Shown: piece by piece, positions 36,841-44,837 of the stretch
Layout of the letters: each line of letters begins with the position of its first letter
Position numbering within the stretch: position 1 is the stretch's first letter
Source of the DNA: an uncultured Duganella sp.
Lineage (GTDB): Bacteria > Pseudomonadota > Gammaproteobacteria > Burkholderiales > Burkholderiaceae
Assembly: GCA_946482635.1 (NCBI GenBank)
Contig: CAMLSG010000002.1
Location: forward strand, 1 to 64,000
Direction of reading: 5' to 3'
Length of the DNA: 64,000 nucleotides
Translations under genes and position numbers: made by a program
The notes under the pieces: generated by a model
What the model was told of the DNA's origin: nothing
What the model saw: only the letters and a program-made list of their open reading frames with translations
Databases searched by the model: none

Positions 36841-36870
36841 TGCCAGTGTGCTGCAGGCGGCACACTGGCA
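36841..36870. promoter_or_regulatory. Perfect inverted repeat just before the exporter start codon
   Basis: TGCCAGTGTGC (36841-36851) and GCACACTGGCA (36860-36870) pair over 11 bp around an 8-nt loop. The second arm ends 5 nt before the ATG at 36876 and overlaps the ribosome-binding region. It has no T-tract. It could be a repressor operator, an mRNA stem limiting translation, or the end of the preceding gene's transcript. Confidence 0.55.
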
Positions 36871-36875
36871 GGACC

Positions 36876-37772
36876 ATGAATACTGCCCTCTACCTCACCA
36901 CGGTGCTCATCTGGGGCACCACCTGGATCGCGATCAAATTCCAACTCGGCGTCGTCGCAGCGCCGGTGTCGATCGCGTATCGCTTCTGGATTGCGGCGCT
37001 GGTGCTGATGCTGATCCTGCTGGTGCGCAGGCAGCAAATCCTGCCTCCGCGTTCCGCCTGGCGCTACCTGCTCGCGCAGGGGCTTGCGCTGTTCTGCTGT
37101 AATTTCCTGTGCTTCTACTACGCCACGATGTGGGTGCCGAGCGGACTGGTGGCCGTGGTGTTTTCGACCGCGCCGATCTGGAATGCGATCAATGGCCGCC
37201 TCTTCATGAACCGGCCGATCCGGCCGCAAGTGCTGGGCGGTGCGGTACTGGGACTTGCAGGCATCGTCATGTTGTTCCTGCCTTCGATGCAGGGGCACTG
37301 GAACGACAGCGGCATGCTGGCCGGCCTGGGACTGGCCCTGCTTGGCACGCTATGCTTCTCGACCGGCAACCTGCTCTCCAGCCGCATGCAGGCACTGGGC
37401 ATGCAGCCGTGGCTGACCAATACCTGGGCCATGTTGTGCGGAGCCACCATCCTGACGCTTGGCGCGCTGGCCCTCGGCATGCCGTTCAACTTCGACCCAA
37501 GCCCGCGCTACGTCGGTGCGCTGCTCTACCTGGCCGTGCCGGGATCGGTGGTGGCCTTCACGGCTTACCTGCTGCTGGTGGGGCGGATCGGGCCGGACCG
37601 CGCGGCTTACTGCACCGTGCTGTTCCCGGTAGTGGCGTTGACCGTGTCCACCTTCTTTGAAGGGTACCAGTGGAGCAGCATGGCGCTGGCCGGGCTGCTG
37701 TTGGTGATCGGAGGGAATTTGCTGGCCTTCATGCCGGCGCGTGCCAAAGCACAGGCGCCGGCGGCAGCCTGA
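36876..37772 (+). CDS. EamA/DMT superfamily transporter
   Basis: A 298-aa drug/metabolite-type transporter with ten membrane segments in two EamA repeats (about 5-130 and 150-290). It starts MNTALYLTTVLIWGTTWIAIKF, and WGTTW with YRFW is typical. Substrate unknown. It ends one base before the convergent trmB stop. An 11-bp perfect inverted repeat immediately precedes its start. Confidence 0.9.
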   Translation: MNTALYLTTVLIWGTTWIAIKFQLGVVAAPVSIAYRFWIAALVLMLILLVRRQQILPPRSAWRYLLAQGLALFCCNFLCFYYATMWVPSGLVAVVFSTAPIWNAINGRLFMNRPIRPQVLGGAVLGLAGIVMLFLPSMQGHWNDSGMLAGLGLALLGTLCFSTGNLLSSRMQALGMQPWLTNTWAMLCGATILTLGALALGMPFNFDPSPRYVGALLYLAVPGSVVAFTAYLLLVGRIGPDRAAYCTVLFPVVALTVSTFFEGYQWSSMALAGLLLVIGGNLLAFMPARAKAQAPAAA

Positions 37773-37773
37773 T

Positions 37774-38484
37774 TTACTTCTTGGTGAACACCAGGTCCCA
37801 AACGCCGTGGCCCAGTTTCAGGCCACGGTTTTCGAACTTGGTCAGCGGGCGGTACGCCGGCTGCGGCGCGTAGCCTTCGGCGGTGTTCTGCAGCGCCGGT
37901 TCGGCGCTCAGTACTTCCAGCATCTGCACCGCGTAATCTTCCCAGTCGGTGGCCAGGTGGATATAGCCGCCCGGCGCCAGGTGCTCGCACAGGGTTTTCA
38001 CGAATGGGGCCTGGATCAGGCGGCGCTTGTTGTGACGCGCCTTGTGCCATGGGTCCGGGAAGTAGATATGCACGCCCGCCAGCGAGCCGGCCGGGATCAT
38101 GTCGCGCAGCACTTCCACCGCATCGTGCTGGATCACGCGCAGGTTGGCCAGGCCTTCTTCGCCGATCAGCTTGAGCAGGCTGCCCACGCCAGGGGTATGC
38201 ACTTCCACGCCGATGAAGTCCTTCTCAGGCATCAGCTTGGCGATGTGGGCGGTGGTGCCGCCCATGCCGAAACCGATTTCCAGGATCACTGGCGCCTTGC
38301 GGCCAAAGGTCTTTTCGAAGTCCAGCGCTTCCTTCTTGTGCTCGACCATGAATTGCGGGCCGAGATCGCTCAGCGCACGCTCCTGTGCCGTGGACAGGCG
38401 TCCCGCGCGCGTGACGAAGCTGCGGATGCGGTGTTCGGTCGGGTCATAGAGCATTTTGCCCTTTGGCGTGGATTCGGAAGACAT
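37774..38484 (-). CDS. trmB: tRNA (guanine-N7-)-methyltransferase
   Basis: Methylates G46 in the variable loop of tRNAs using SAM. The 236-aa protein has the SAM motif [15 protein letters not shown] (about 68-82), the [15 protein letters not shown] segment, and the diagnostic [15 protein letters not shown] followed by the [10 protein letters not shown] region. It ends [16 protein letters not shown], as in TrmB. Length is normal. Divergent from the HIRAN-like gene at 38582. Confidence 0.96.
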   Translation of the reverse strand: MSSESTPKGKMLYDPTEHRIRSFVTRAGRLSTAQERALSDLGPQFMVEHKKEALDFEKTFGRKAPVILEIGFGMGGTTAHIAKLMPEKDFIGVEVHTPGVGSLLKLIGEEGLANLRVIQHDAVEVLRDMIPAGSLAGVHIYFPDPWHKARHNKRRLIQAPFVKTLCEHLAPGGYIHLATDWEDYAVQMLEVLSAEPALQNTAEGYAPQPAYRPLTKFENRGLKLGHGVWDLVFTKK

Positions 38485-38581
38485 GGCTAAACGTGCAAGG
38501 AAAAGGGGCGATTATACCATTCCGGTTTTCCGCGCCGGCCTGCGATAATAGCGGGTCTTGTCCCTTAGGAAGCCCACTGTA

Positions 38582-39085
38582 ATGGCCCTCGCACTGAATA
38601 TCCTGATCATCGTCCTGGCACTGGTAACGCTGTATTTCCTGCTGAAAGGCGGCCCGAAAGCCGTGCCTGCGCCAGTCGGCAAGCCGGCGGGTGGCTCCTA
38701 CACCCCGCTGCCGCAGGGCGAGCCGGTGCACCATTGGAGCGACGAAGGCCGCTACCAGCTCGAAGTGCTGGGCGAGTCGCGCTATTCCGACACCATCCGC
38801 GCCCTGGCCGGCGAGCATGGCGAGGCCGCGGCTGACACCCATCACAAGGCGCTGCTGCTGGCGGACGATAACAATCCCTATGAGGACAAAGCGGTCGCCG
38901 TCTTCCTCAACAACGAGATGGTCGGCTACCTGGCGCCGAAGGATGCCGTGGCTTTCCGCACCATGCTGGCGCGACAGGAAATCACCGGCCAGCTCACTTC
39001 CACCGACGCCGTGATCCGCGGCGGCCAAATGTACGAAGGCAAACGCCTGGCCTACACCGTGCTGCTCGACGTGAATGTTGCGTAA
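38582..39085 (+). CDS. HIRAN-domain-like protein with N-terminal membrane helix
   Basis: A 167-aa protein starting MALALNILIIVLALVTLYFLL (single membrane anchor). A short Pro-rich linker follows, then a HIRAN-like domain (about 55-160). Its core reads YQLEVLGESRYSDTIRALAG, KALLLADDNNPYEDKAVAVF and VGYLAPKDAVAF. In other proteins HIRAN domains bind damaged or unusual DNA ends, but membrane-anchored small versions are uncharacterised. Divergent from trmB. Confidence 0.78.
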   Translation: MALALNILIIVLALVTLYFLLKGGPKAVPAPVGKPAGGSYTPLPQGEPVHHWSDEGRYQLEVLGESRYSDTIRALAGEHGEAAADTHHKALLLADDNNPYEDKAVAVFLNNEMVGYLAPKDAVAFRTMLARQEITGQLTSTDAVIRGGQMYEGKRLAYTVLLDVNVA

Positions 39086-39092
39086 ATATCAC

Positions 39093-39107
39093 TTAGTAAC
39101 TTACTAA
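39093..39107. promoter_or_regulatory. Palindrome TTAGTAA-C-TTACTAA
   Basis: A perfect 7-1-7 palindrome 8 bp after one gene and 82 bp before the lipoprotein gene. It shares GTAACTTACT with the palindrome upstream of the TetR-type gene at 17822-17843, so it may be a second operator of that regulator. Confidence 0.4.
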
Positions 39108-39188
39108 ACCCCGCGCACGATTGAACGCAGGGCGGGTTTGTGACATCATCGGCGGCTTGTTGTTTTGATAATCAATAAGGGAGCCGTC

Positions 39189-39917
39189 ATGAAGACAAAA
39201 TACGCCTTGCTGTTACCCGCCCTGCTGCTTGCAGCCTGCGCCAAAAAGGCGCCTGCCCCGGCACCCACCTCTGAAGCGACTCCAGCGCCAGCCGCTGCAC
39301 CAGCCGCACCAGCTCCAGCCCCTGCGGCGGCACCGGCGGCACCTGCCGCCAACACCGCGGCCACCGGCAATGGCCCTCTGGCAACTCCGCAGCTGGACAT
39401 GGAGAACATGAGCACCGAGCAGAAGGAAATGGCCAAGCGCCAGGCCAAGCTCGATTACTCCAATATGGAAGACGGCTACATCAATGACGCCAGCGCGCAG
39501 TGGGCCAGCACCGCCAGCGCCACCTCCGAATACGGCGGCAGCAGCTACGAGCCGGCCAACGCGACCGGCAAGGTCGACGGCAAGAATTTTGCAACCAAAG
39601 GCAGCGACGTCGGTTTCGATTCGCTCGAAGTCGGCTTCCAGAATCCCGTCAACGCAACCCAGCTGCGTGTCGCAATCAGCGATGGCTATGGCCTGGAAGG
39701 CATCACCAAGGTTGAGCTGCAAGACACCGATGGCAAATGGAATACGGTCTGGAGCGGCATCAACACCGTCAAGGTCGACCGCCGCGGCGCCCGCACCTGG
39801 TTCGTGCAGCCAATCGAAAAGACTACTTACAAAGCCAAGGCGGCCCGCATCACCAAATCCAACAACCTGAGTACCGACCGTCTCTATGTGGACGCCGTAC
39901 AACTGGTAGGTTCCTGA
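39189..39917 (+). CDS. Lipoprotein with Ala/Pro-rich linker and discoidin-like domain
   Basis: A 242-aa lipoprotein. The signal peptide ends in the lipobox LLAAC (C17) and GGGAG precedes the start. An Ala/Pro low-complexity linker (about 20-65) follows, then a short helix (STEQKEMAKRQAKLDY). A beta-sandwich C-terminus (about 95-240) resembles a galactose-binding (F5/8 or discoidin) fold, with SSYEPANATGKVDGKNFATKG and ISDGYGLEGITKVELQD. It is likely anchored in the envelope. Ligand unknown. A palindrome lies upstream. Confidence 0.85.
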   Translation: MKTKYALLLPALLLAACAKKAPAPAPTSEATPAPAAAPAAPAPAPAAAPAAPAANTAATGNGPLATPQLDMENMSTEQKEMAKRQAKLDYSNMEDGYINDASAQWASTASATSEYGGSSYEPANATGKVDGKNFATKGSDVGFDSLEVGFQNPVNATQLRVAISDGYGLEGITKVELQDTDGKWNTVWSGINTVKVDRRGARTWFVQPIEKTTYKAKAARITKSNNLSTDRLYVDAVQLVGS

Positions 39918-39978
39918 CCGGGCGCCCTGCCTTTCCCGACAGGCGTATCATGGTTGCTGCTGCTTGCAGGAGGCAATC

Positions 39979-40212
39979 ATGGAACGCGAACGGGCAAAGG
40001 CAGGGGATGCGGTGCGGCCGATCGGCTGGCGCCATAAGATGCTGGTGATTCGTACCACGCCGGGCCGCTCGGGCCGGAACGATGACGAGGATGTGCTGTG
40101 CCGCTGGCACGATGCCGACGGCGAGCACCAGCAAACATTCAAATCAGGACAGCTTGAAATCCTGAACTCAGCCGCGCAAGCCCGCAACCCGCGCGGCCGG
40201 ACGCTTATTTGA
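39979..40212 (+). CDS. Small DUF2158/YodC-like protein
   Basis: A 77-aa soluble protein with GGAGG 5 nt before the ATG at 39979. The GDAVRP, KMLVI, VLCRWHDADGEHQQTF and L-E-I elements fit the small DUF2158 pattern (GDxVxLxSGGPxMTV, CxW). The match is partial. Its 3' end overlaps the convergent DUF4197 stop by 8 bp. Function unknown. Confidence 0.65.
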   Translation: MERERAKAGDAVRPIGWRHKMLVIRTTPGRSGRNDDEDVLCRWHDADGEHQQTFKSGQLEILNSAAQARNPRGRTLI

Positions 40213-40894
40213 GCAGGCCGAAGACTTTGGAAATCGCCTTGCTGCCGTAGGAAATCGGATTCTCGCGGATCTTCTTCTCTTCTTCCCCGATCATCAGGAA
40301 CAGGCCATCCAGCGCGCGCTGGGTGACGTAGCTTTCCACCGTCGCCTGTTCTTCGGTGGCCAGGCCGAACTTGGTCGCTTGCGCCATGGCGCTGTTGAAC
40401 TGGCCGGACAGCTTGGAGCGATCCGTCACGCCTTTCACGATCGGCTTGAATTTCACCGCCAGCGGCGCCGCGGTCTTCTCCTTGAAGAAATCGGTGACCG
40501 AGGTTTCGCCGCCGGTCAGGATGGCCTTCGCGTCGCTCAGCGTCATCGACTTCACGGCATTGATCAGCAACGGCTTCGCCAGCGGGACTGCTTGCTCGGC
40601 AGCGCGGTTCATCGCAGTTTCCAGTTCGTCCAGCTGTTCACCGCGGCCGGTCATTTCCAGGATCGGGCGGGCTTTCTCCAGCACGCGGGGCAACTTGATG
40701 CGCACCGCATCGTTGTTCATGAAACCGCCTTCAACGCCCAGCTTGCCCACGGCGGCCACCGAACCGGCTTCCAGCGCAGCTTTCAGGCCGCCGCCGGCTT
40801 CCTTCTCGGTCAACGCGTCCAATGGATTTGCAAAAGCGCTGGCGGCGAGCGCCAGGCCGGCCAGCAGGGTGGATAGTTGTTTTGTGATGCTCAT
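40205..40894 (-). CDS. DUF4197 domain protein
   Basis: A 229-aa exported protein with a signal peptide (MSITKQLSTLLAGLALAASAFA). The DUF4197 pattern is seen: LKAALEAGSVAAVGKLG, VRIKLPRVLEKARPILEM, MNRAAEQAVPLAKPLLINAVKSM, and a C-terminal RALDGLFLMIGEEEKKIRENP with a conserved Tyr/Gly end. AAGGAGGT precedes the start. The family is common in proteobacteria and uncharacterised. It follows an exporter gene by 15 bp. Confidence 0.92.
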   Translation of the reverse strand: MSITKQLSTLLAGLALAASAFANPLDALTEKEAGGGLKAALEAGSVAAVGKLGVEGGFMNNDAVRIKLPRVLEKARPILEMTGRGEQLDELETAMNRAAEQAVPLAKPLLINAVKSMTLSDAKAILTGGETSVTDFFKEKTAAPLAVKFKPIVKGVTDRSKLSGQFNSAMAQATKFGLATEEQATVESYVTQRALDGLFLMIGEEEKKIRENPISYGSKAISKVFGLLK

Positions 40895-40909
40895 GGCGCA
40901 CCTCCTTGG

Positions 40910-41818
40910 TTACAAAGTCTCAACCCTACCATAAGGAGTACGCTTCCAGGCAACACTCGCCACCGCCGCCAACACGCAGGCCATGCCCGCCAGTTGCGGC
41001 GGCGTGATGGCTTCGTGCAAGAAGGTATTGGCGAGCAGCGTGGCGGAGATTGGCGACAAGGCCGTGAACAAGGCGGCCTCCGTCCCGCTCACGCGCGCCG
41101 CGCCGGCGTACCACAGCACGAAGCCAAGCACCGTCGGCACCAGCGCATAATACAGCACCGCCTGCAGCGCACTGGCGTCGACGGCGATCTGCCACGGCCG
41201 CTCCATGGCCAGCGATGCAGCGCCTGCCAGCAGCAGGCCGAGGGCGCACATCAGCGTCGACAGCGGCAGCGCTTCAATCGGCGTGCGCAGCCGCTTGTTC
41301 AGCAGGATGAAGAAAGCCTCGCAAGCCACTGCCGCCAGCACCAGCGCTATGCCAAACAACCGCCCGGTTCCCATAGCGCCATCCGCCCCGGCGACTGGCC
41401 AACTCACTCCGCTCGCGATCAAGACTCCGATTGCAGCCAGGGCGACCGCCCCCAATAGCCTCAGCGTCGGGCGCTCGCCAAGCCCCACCACCGCGAATGC
41501 CGCACACACGATCGGCAGCGTGCCGACCAATACGCCAGCGGTAGCCGCGCTGGTGAACGACATGCCCGAGATCAGCAGCACCGTATAGCCAACGCTTCCC
41601 GCGCCTGCCTGCAGCACCAGCAGCGCTGCATCGTGGCGGCCGATTCGCGGCCAGCGCGCCCGCAACAGCCAGCACATAACCAGGAACACCGGCAACGCCA
41701 CCATGAAGCGCAATGCCGTCGCAGTGAACGGTGGCAGTCCCGCTGCAATCACCTTGCTGGCCACCACCGTGCTGCCGACTGTCACCATCGCCAGCGCGCA
41801 ATACAGATATCCCACCAT
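40910..41818 (-). CDS. EamA/DMT superfamily transporter
   Basis: A 302-aa protein with ten membrane segments in two EamA repeats. The start at 41818 (MVGYLYCALAMVTVGSTVVASK) has GGAGG about 8 nt upstream; the frame extends further but without membrane-protein character. The sequence SGMSFTSAATAGVLVGTLPIVC is in the first repeat. Substrate unknown. It is preceded by a broken AraC regulator gene on the same strand, which may have controlled it. Confidence 0.9.
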   Translation of the reverse strand: MVGYLYCALAMVTVGSTVVASKVIAAGLPPFTATALRFMVALPVFLVMCWLLRARWPRIGRHDAALLVLQAGAGSVGYTVLLISGMSFTSAATAGVLVGTLPIVCAAFAVVGLGERPTLRLLGAVALAAIGVLIASGVSWPVAGADGAMGTGRLFGIALVLAAVACEAFFILLNKRLRTPIEALPLSTLMCALGLLLAGAASLAMERPWQIAVDASALQAVLYYALVPTVLGFVLWYAGAARVSGTEAALFTALSPISATLLANTFLHEAITPPQLAGMACVLAAVASVAWKRTPYGRVETL

Positions 41819-41865
41819 TTGCAGCCTCCAGGAACAAAAGCTGCATGTTAATTGCGCAGTGCCGG

Positions 41866-42675
41866 TCAGGTCTTGAATGAAATTGCAAAGGCGCCGGGCG
41901 AGACGCCGTATTTGCGGGTGAATACGCGCGTCATATGGCTCTGGTCCGCGAACCCGCTGGCAGCGGCGGCATCGGCCAGCGCCATGCCGCCGGCAATCAG
42001 GCGGCGTGCCAGCAGGATGCGGCGATGCAGGAGGAAGGCATGGGGCGTAAAGCCCGTATTGCGCGAAAAAGACCGCACCAGCTGGAAGCGGCTCAAGCTG
42101 CAAGCATCGGCCAAATCGGCGAGCGACCAGTCAGCCAATGGGTCGTCCTCCATCATCGACTGGGCGACCGCGGTGGGTGCGGCAGCACGCGTGGCGGCCA
42201 CGCGGCGACGGAGCAAGGTCTGCGCCATCAGGTCGAGCAGGTGGTGTTCGGCCGCCAGGCGGGCGCCCGGCAATGCCGAGGTGGCAGCGGTACAGGCCCG
42301 CACAAATATCGCCGCCAGGCCCGCGTCCTGCAGTACCGGCGCCTTGAACTCAAGCGATGCTCCGTCAACGCCGGTATCCGCATCGCGCAGCAGTTCCGAA
42401 GCAAAGCCAGGCTCCAGATACAGCATTTTTCAGCTACGCCCACCGTCGCCAAGCGGCGCACCGTCGTGGACTTCGTTCGGATTCACGGTGATCACATCGC
42501 CCGCGCAAGCCTCCACCATGCCGCAGCCGCTGAATGACTTCGATGCGCCGTGCGTGAGCAGGCCGATGCCGAATTGTTCGTGGGTATGCCGGGAAAAGGA
42601 TTGGCTGCTATGCGCTTCCACCGCCTGGATGCGTGTGTCGCCGCACGGTAGCACCTGGAAGTTCGCTTTGGCCAT
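41866..42675 (-). pseudogene. AraC family regulator interrupted by an in-frame stop
   Basis: From 42675 the frame encodes an AraC-type cupin sensor (MAKANFQVLPCGDTRIQAVE, SFSRHTHEQFGIGLLTHG, PNEVHDGAPLGDGGRS) and then meets TGA at 42432-42430. The same frame continues immediately as KMLYLEPGF and encodes the rest, including both helix-turn-helices (SLADLADACSLSRFQLVRSF; ALADAAAASGFADQSHMTRV). The total would be 269 aa, normal for the family. Relatives usually have Trp at the stop position (TGG to TGA), so a single nonsense change is likely. An ATG at 42426 could restart a 186-aa DNA-binding fragment. Confidence 0.85.
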
Positions 42676-42689
42676 GGACAAAGGAGAGT

Positions 42690-42763
42690 TGGAGCGGGTG
42701 AAGGGAATCGAACCCTCGTATGAAGCTTGGGAAGCTGCCGTTCTACCATTGAACTACACCCGC
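42690..42763 (-). tRNA. tRNA-Gly (anticodon CCC)
   Basis: A 74-nt cloverleaf with CCA encoded. The acceptor is GCGGGTG/CACCCGC, the D arm is GTTC-AATGGTA-GAAC, the anticodon loop is TTCCCAA (CCC), and the T loop is TTCGATT. The anticodon stem GCAGC/GCTTC has one C-U mismatch; otherwise the match to bacterial tRNA-Gly(CCC) is good. Confidence 0.95.
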
Positions 42764-42952
42764 GTGCATCGCATTCTAAGCGGCTTCCCACTAGTTGACA
42801 AGATCGCAAACCGAAAGGATGGCATCGAAAATCATCGGCCTCAACGAGCGCATAGAAAAGCTCAATCCCGCTGGCGGGCCCCCCATGTTATGGTATCCCC
42901 CTCTCGAAATTCCTGACAGGTTACCAATCACTCGACAGAGGAGGAGGTAAGA

Positions 42953-43321
42953 ATGCTATCGGAATTAGATATTGAGGATCGCCGTGCTCTGGACGCTTTG
43001 GCCGGCGTAGTCGATGAGGGCCTCGACCTCGCCGAGCAATGCGGATGGCGCTATGCCCTCGCCTATCTCATCAGCGAACGCGTTCCACCAAATGTCATCC
43101 AACGATTGCTTTCGGGCGGCGGGCGCGTCCGGCACAAGCGAAGCCAGAACGAGCCAGGGACAGTTTTCCACGACCACAGTTTTGGCTGGACGGGGCGAAA
43201 CCGCGATGAAATGCTGCGATTGTTCGACGCACTCCGGCAACGCAGGGCTGCTGAGTCGAGCGGGGCGAACGATATACCGCTGGCATCGCGCGCCAGCGTG
43301 TCTTCCGACGAGAAAGATTGA
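42953..43321 (+). CDS. Hypothetical protein (122 aa)
   Basis: Soluble 122-aa protein with a very strong ribosome site (GAGGAGGAGGTAAG) before the ATG at 42953. The N-terminal half is helical (ELDIEDRRALDALAGVVDEG, LAEQCGWRYALAYLISERVPP) and the C-terminal tail is polar and basic. It includes FHDHSFGWTGRNRDEML. No family recognised. It lies between tRNA-Gly and the cold-shock gene, a common site for variable genes. Confidence 0.68.
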   Translation: MLSELDIEDRRALDALAGVVDEGLDLAEQCGWRYALAYLISERVPPNVIQRLLSGGGRVRHKRSQNEPGTVFHDHSFGWTGRNRDEMLRLFDALRQRRAAESSGANDIPLASRASVSSDEKD

Positions 43322-43528
43322 TGGGGTAAGGGGCCCGGGTTCAAAAAAGGGCTAGGGATGGCAGTGCATCCGGCCTACACTGAACTAGCATATCCTCAAG
43401 TCGAAGCATTGTCGGCCCCTTCCTGTCGCGCTCTACCCGAGCCATTTCAGATTGAATCCTTCAGTAAGCGCCTCTTGATAAGGGATGCTTCGCGGACAGC
43501 ATCGTCCGCCCCACCGAAGGAGATCATC

Positions 43529-43738
43529 ATGGCCGTACTGACTGGCACAGTAAAATGGTTCAACGACGCAAAGGGCTTCGGCTTCATTACGCCGGATGGC
43601 GGAGGAGCCGACGTGTTTGCGCACTTCCAGGACATCCAGAGCGACGGATTCAAGAGCCTGAAGGAAAATCAGCGCGTTTCGTTCGAAAAAGGCTCAGGTC
43701 CGAAGGGCGAGAAGGCTATCAACATCAAGGCCATCTGA
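43529..43738 (+). CDS. Cold-shock protein (CspA family)
   Basis: A 69-aa single cold-shock domain, an RNA/DNA chaperone. RNP1 (KGFGFI) and RNP2-like (DVFAHF) motifs are present, with [20 protein letters not shown] near the start. GAAGGAG precedes the ATG. A leader of about 200 bp separates it from the upstream gene, as is usual for cold-shock mRNAs. Its neighbour, convergent infA, is also a cold-relevant translation factor. Confidence 0.96.
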   Translation: MAVLTGTVKWFNDAKGFGFITPDGGGADVFAHFQDIQSDGFKSLKENQRVSFEKGSGPKGEKAINIKAI

Positions 43739-43749
43739 GTTCGTTGCCA

Positions 43750-44010
43750 TTAGCGGCGGCGTTGTGGCGCCGGTCCGGAAGGGCCGCGCTTCTCAATGTG
43801 ACGGAACACGATCCGGCCTTTGTTCAAGTCGTACGGTGAAAGCTCGAGGGTTACTTTATCGCCGGCCAGGATGCGGATGAAGTTCTTCTTCATGCGGCCA
43901 GCGGTGTAGGCGATCAGTTTGTGTCCATTGTCCAGGTCGACGCGAAAGCGCTGGTCAGGCAAGATTTCGACAACGACGCCGTTCATTTCAATCAATTCTT
44001 CTTTAGCCAA
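43750..44010 (-). CDS. infA: Translation initiation factor IF-1
   Basis: An 86-aa S1-like OB-fold protein that occupies the ribosomal A site during initiation. The sequence [37 protein letters not shown] and [13 protein letters not shown] is diagnostic. The start codon is TTG at 44010, with GAGGAG about 10 nt upstream; no nearby in-frame ATG gives the conserved N-terminus. It is slightly longer than the 72-aa type and resembles the second infA copy of Burkholderiales. Convergent with the cold-shock gene. Confidence 0.93.
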   Translation of the reverse strand: MAKEELIEMNGVVVEILPDQRFRVDLDNGHKLIAYTAGRMKKNFIRILAGDKVTLELSPYDLNKGRIVFRHIEKRGPSGPAPQRRR

Positions 44011-44101
44011 TTTGCTTGCTCCTCGGGTAATGCATGGGGGATGCAACTTGTCAGGCTGCGGCGTGGCGGCTGCCCGCAGTGTGGGGCGCCATCGAGAGAA
44101 T

Positions 44102-44127
44102 AAAAAAAAGCCCGCGTCATGCGGGCT
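44102..44127 (-). terminator. Rho-independent terminator upstream of infA
   Basis: Stem AGCCCGC (44109-44115) and GCGGGCT (44121-44127) with a 5-nt loop. On the minus strand it is followed by eight T residues. It ends minus-strand transcription before infA. Confidence 0.85.
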
Positions 44128-44294
44128 TCGTTTCAATGTAATGCCAATGCTTAAATCAGCGCTCCAGCCCGTGCTATCTGCGCGGTGCGGAGCTTGGGAG
44201 CCCATGCTATCTGCGTGGTGCCTCCAGTTGTGACCTACGAATTTGGTGCTACAAGGGCGAAGTACTCGAGAACTTCACCACGGAACGCAGTATA
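44103..44294 (-). ncRNA. Candidate small RNA (about 180 nt) with promoter and terminator
   Basis: In the 336-bp gene-free stretch 44011-44346 the minus strand has a TATACT -10 box (44294-44289) and a TTGTGC-like -35 (44319-44314, 19-bp spacing). It ends in a strong intrinsic terminator. The transcript would run from about 44282 to 44103. It contains a 23-nt direct repeat (two mismatches, period 33 bp, 44166-44188 and 44199-44221). No convincing ORF is confined to it, and no known RNA family was recognised. Confidence 0.4.
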
Positions 44295-44300
44295 GCACAG

Positions 44301-44323
44301 TATTTTGTGCGGTGCACAAAATA
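44301..44323. promoter_or_regulatory. Perfect 10-3-10 palindrome
   Basis: Arms TATTTTGTGC (44301-44310) and GCACAAAATA (44314-44323) are separated by GGT. It overlaps the -35 region of the candidate small RNA and looks like a repressor or activator operator. The cognate regulator is unknown. Confidence 0.6.
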
Positions 44324-44346
44324 TTTATCTGCTCCCTGATTTGGCG

Positions 44347-44754
44347 CTAAGGGCGTCCCAGGAGTCCGCCCAGGGCAGCGCCCAGGCCGCCGCCGGCATC
44401 CGGGAGCGAGCCGCCGGGCGTGAGCTTGTCGACCACTTGCGGCAGCAGCTGCGCCAGGTGGCCGGCGACATCTTGCGTGTTGAGGCCAAGGCGGCTGGCG
44501 ATCGCCTGCACTTGCTCGCTGCCCAGCACCGCCTGGATCTGCTCGGCGCTGATTGACTGGTTGGCGCCGGTACCGATCCAGGACGCGATCATCCCGCCCA
44601 TGCCGCCCTGCTCGAACATCGTCACCAGGCCTTGCAGGCCGCCGGTCTTTGGATCGTTCAGCATCGTGGTCACTGCATCCAGCATCCCTTCCGGGTGATT
44701 ACTGCCTGAGAACTGGCTCAGCACTTCGCCTGCCAGCGAATCGAGAATACCCAT
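44347..44754 (-). CDS. YidB/DUF937 family protein
   Basis: A 135-aa protein starting MGILDSLAGEVLSQFSG at 44754. It has the YidB pattern: MLNDPKTGGLQGLVTMFEQGGMGGMIASWIGTGANQ, then ISAEQIQAVLGSEQVQAIASRLG (positions about 31-90), and a Gly-rich tail (GGGLGAALGGLLG). Members are widespread and of unknown role. The start I chose leaves out a poorly conserved N-terminal extension. Confidence 0.88.
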   Translation of the reverse strand: MGILDSLAGEVLSQFSGSNHPEGMLDAVTTMLNDPKTGGLQGLVTMFEQGGMGGMIASWIGTGANQSISAEQIQAVLGSEQVQAIASRLGLNTQDVAGHLAQLLPQVVDKLTPGGSLPDAGGGLGAALGGLLGRP

Positions 44755-44837
44755 GGCACACCTCCTCAAATAATCGGCGACTACCAACAGTATCACAACG
44801 AGCTCAGCATTATCCGGCCGGGATGCGGAGCGATTCC

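Noticed and set aside
41819..42103. Longer N-terminus for the EamA gene
   Set aside because: The added part overlaps the AraC gene, has no membrane-protein character, and GGAGG supports the start at 41818.
44011..44205. N-terminal extension of infA to an ATG at 44205
   Set aside because: IF-1 begins at MAKEELIE, the extension runs through an intrinsic terminator, and it has no family similarity.
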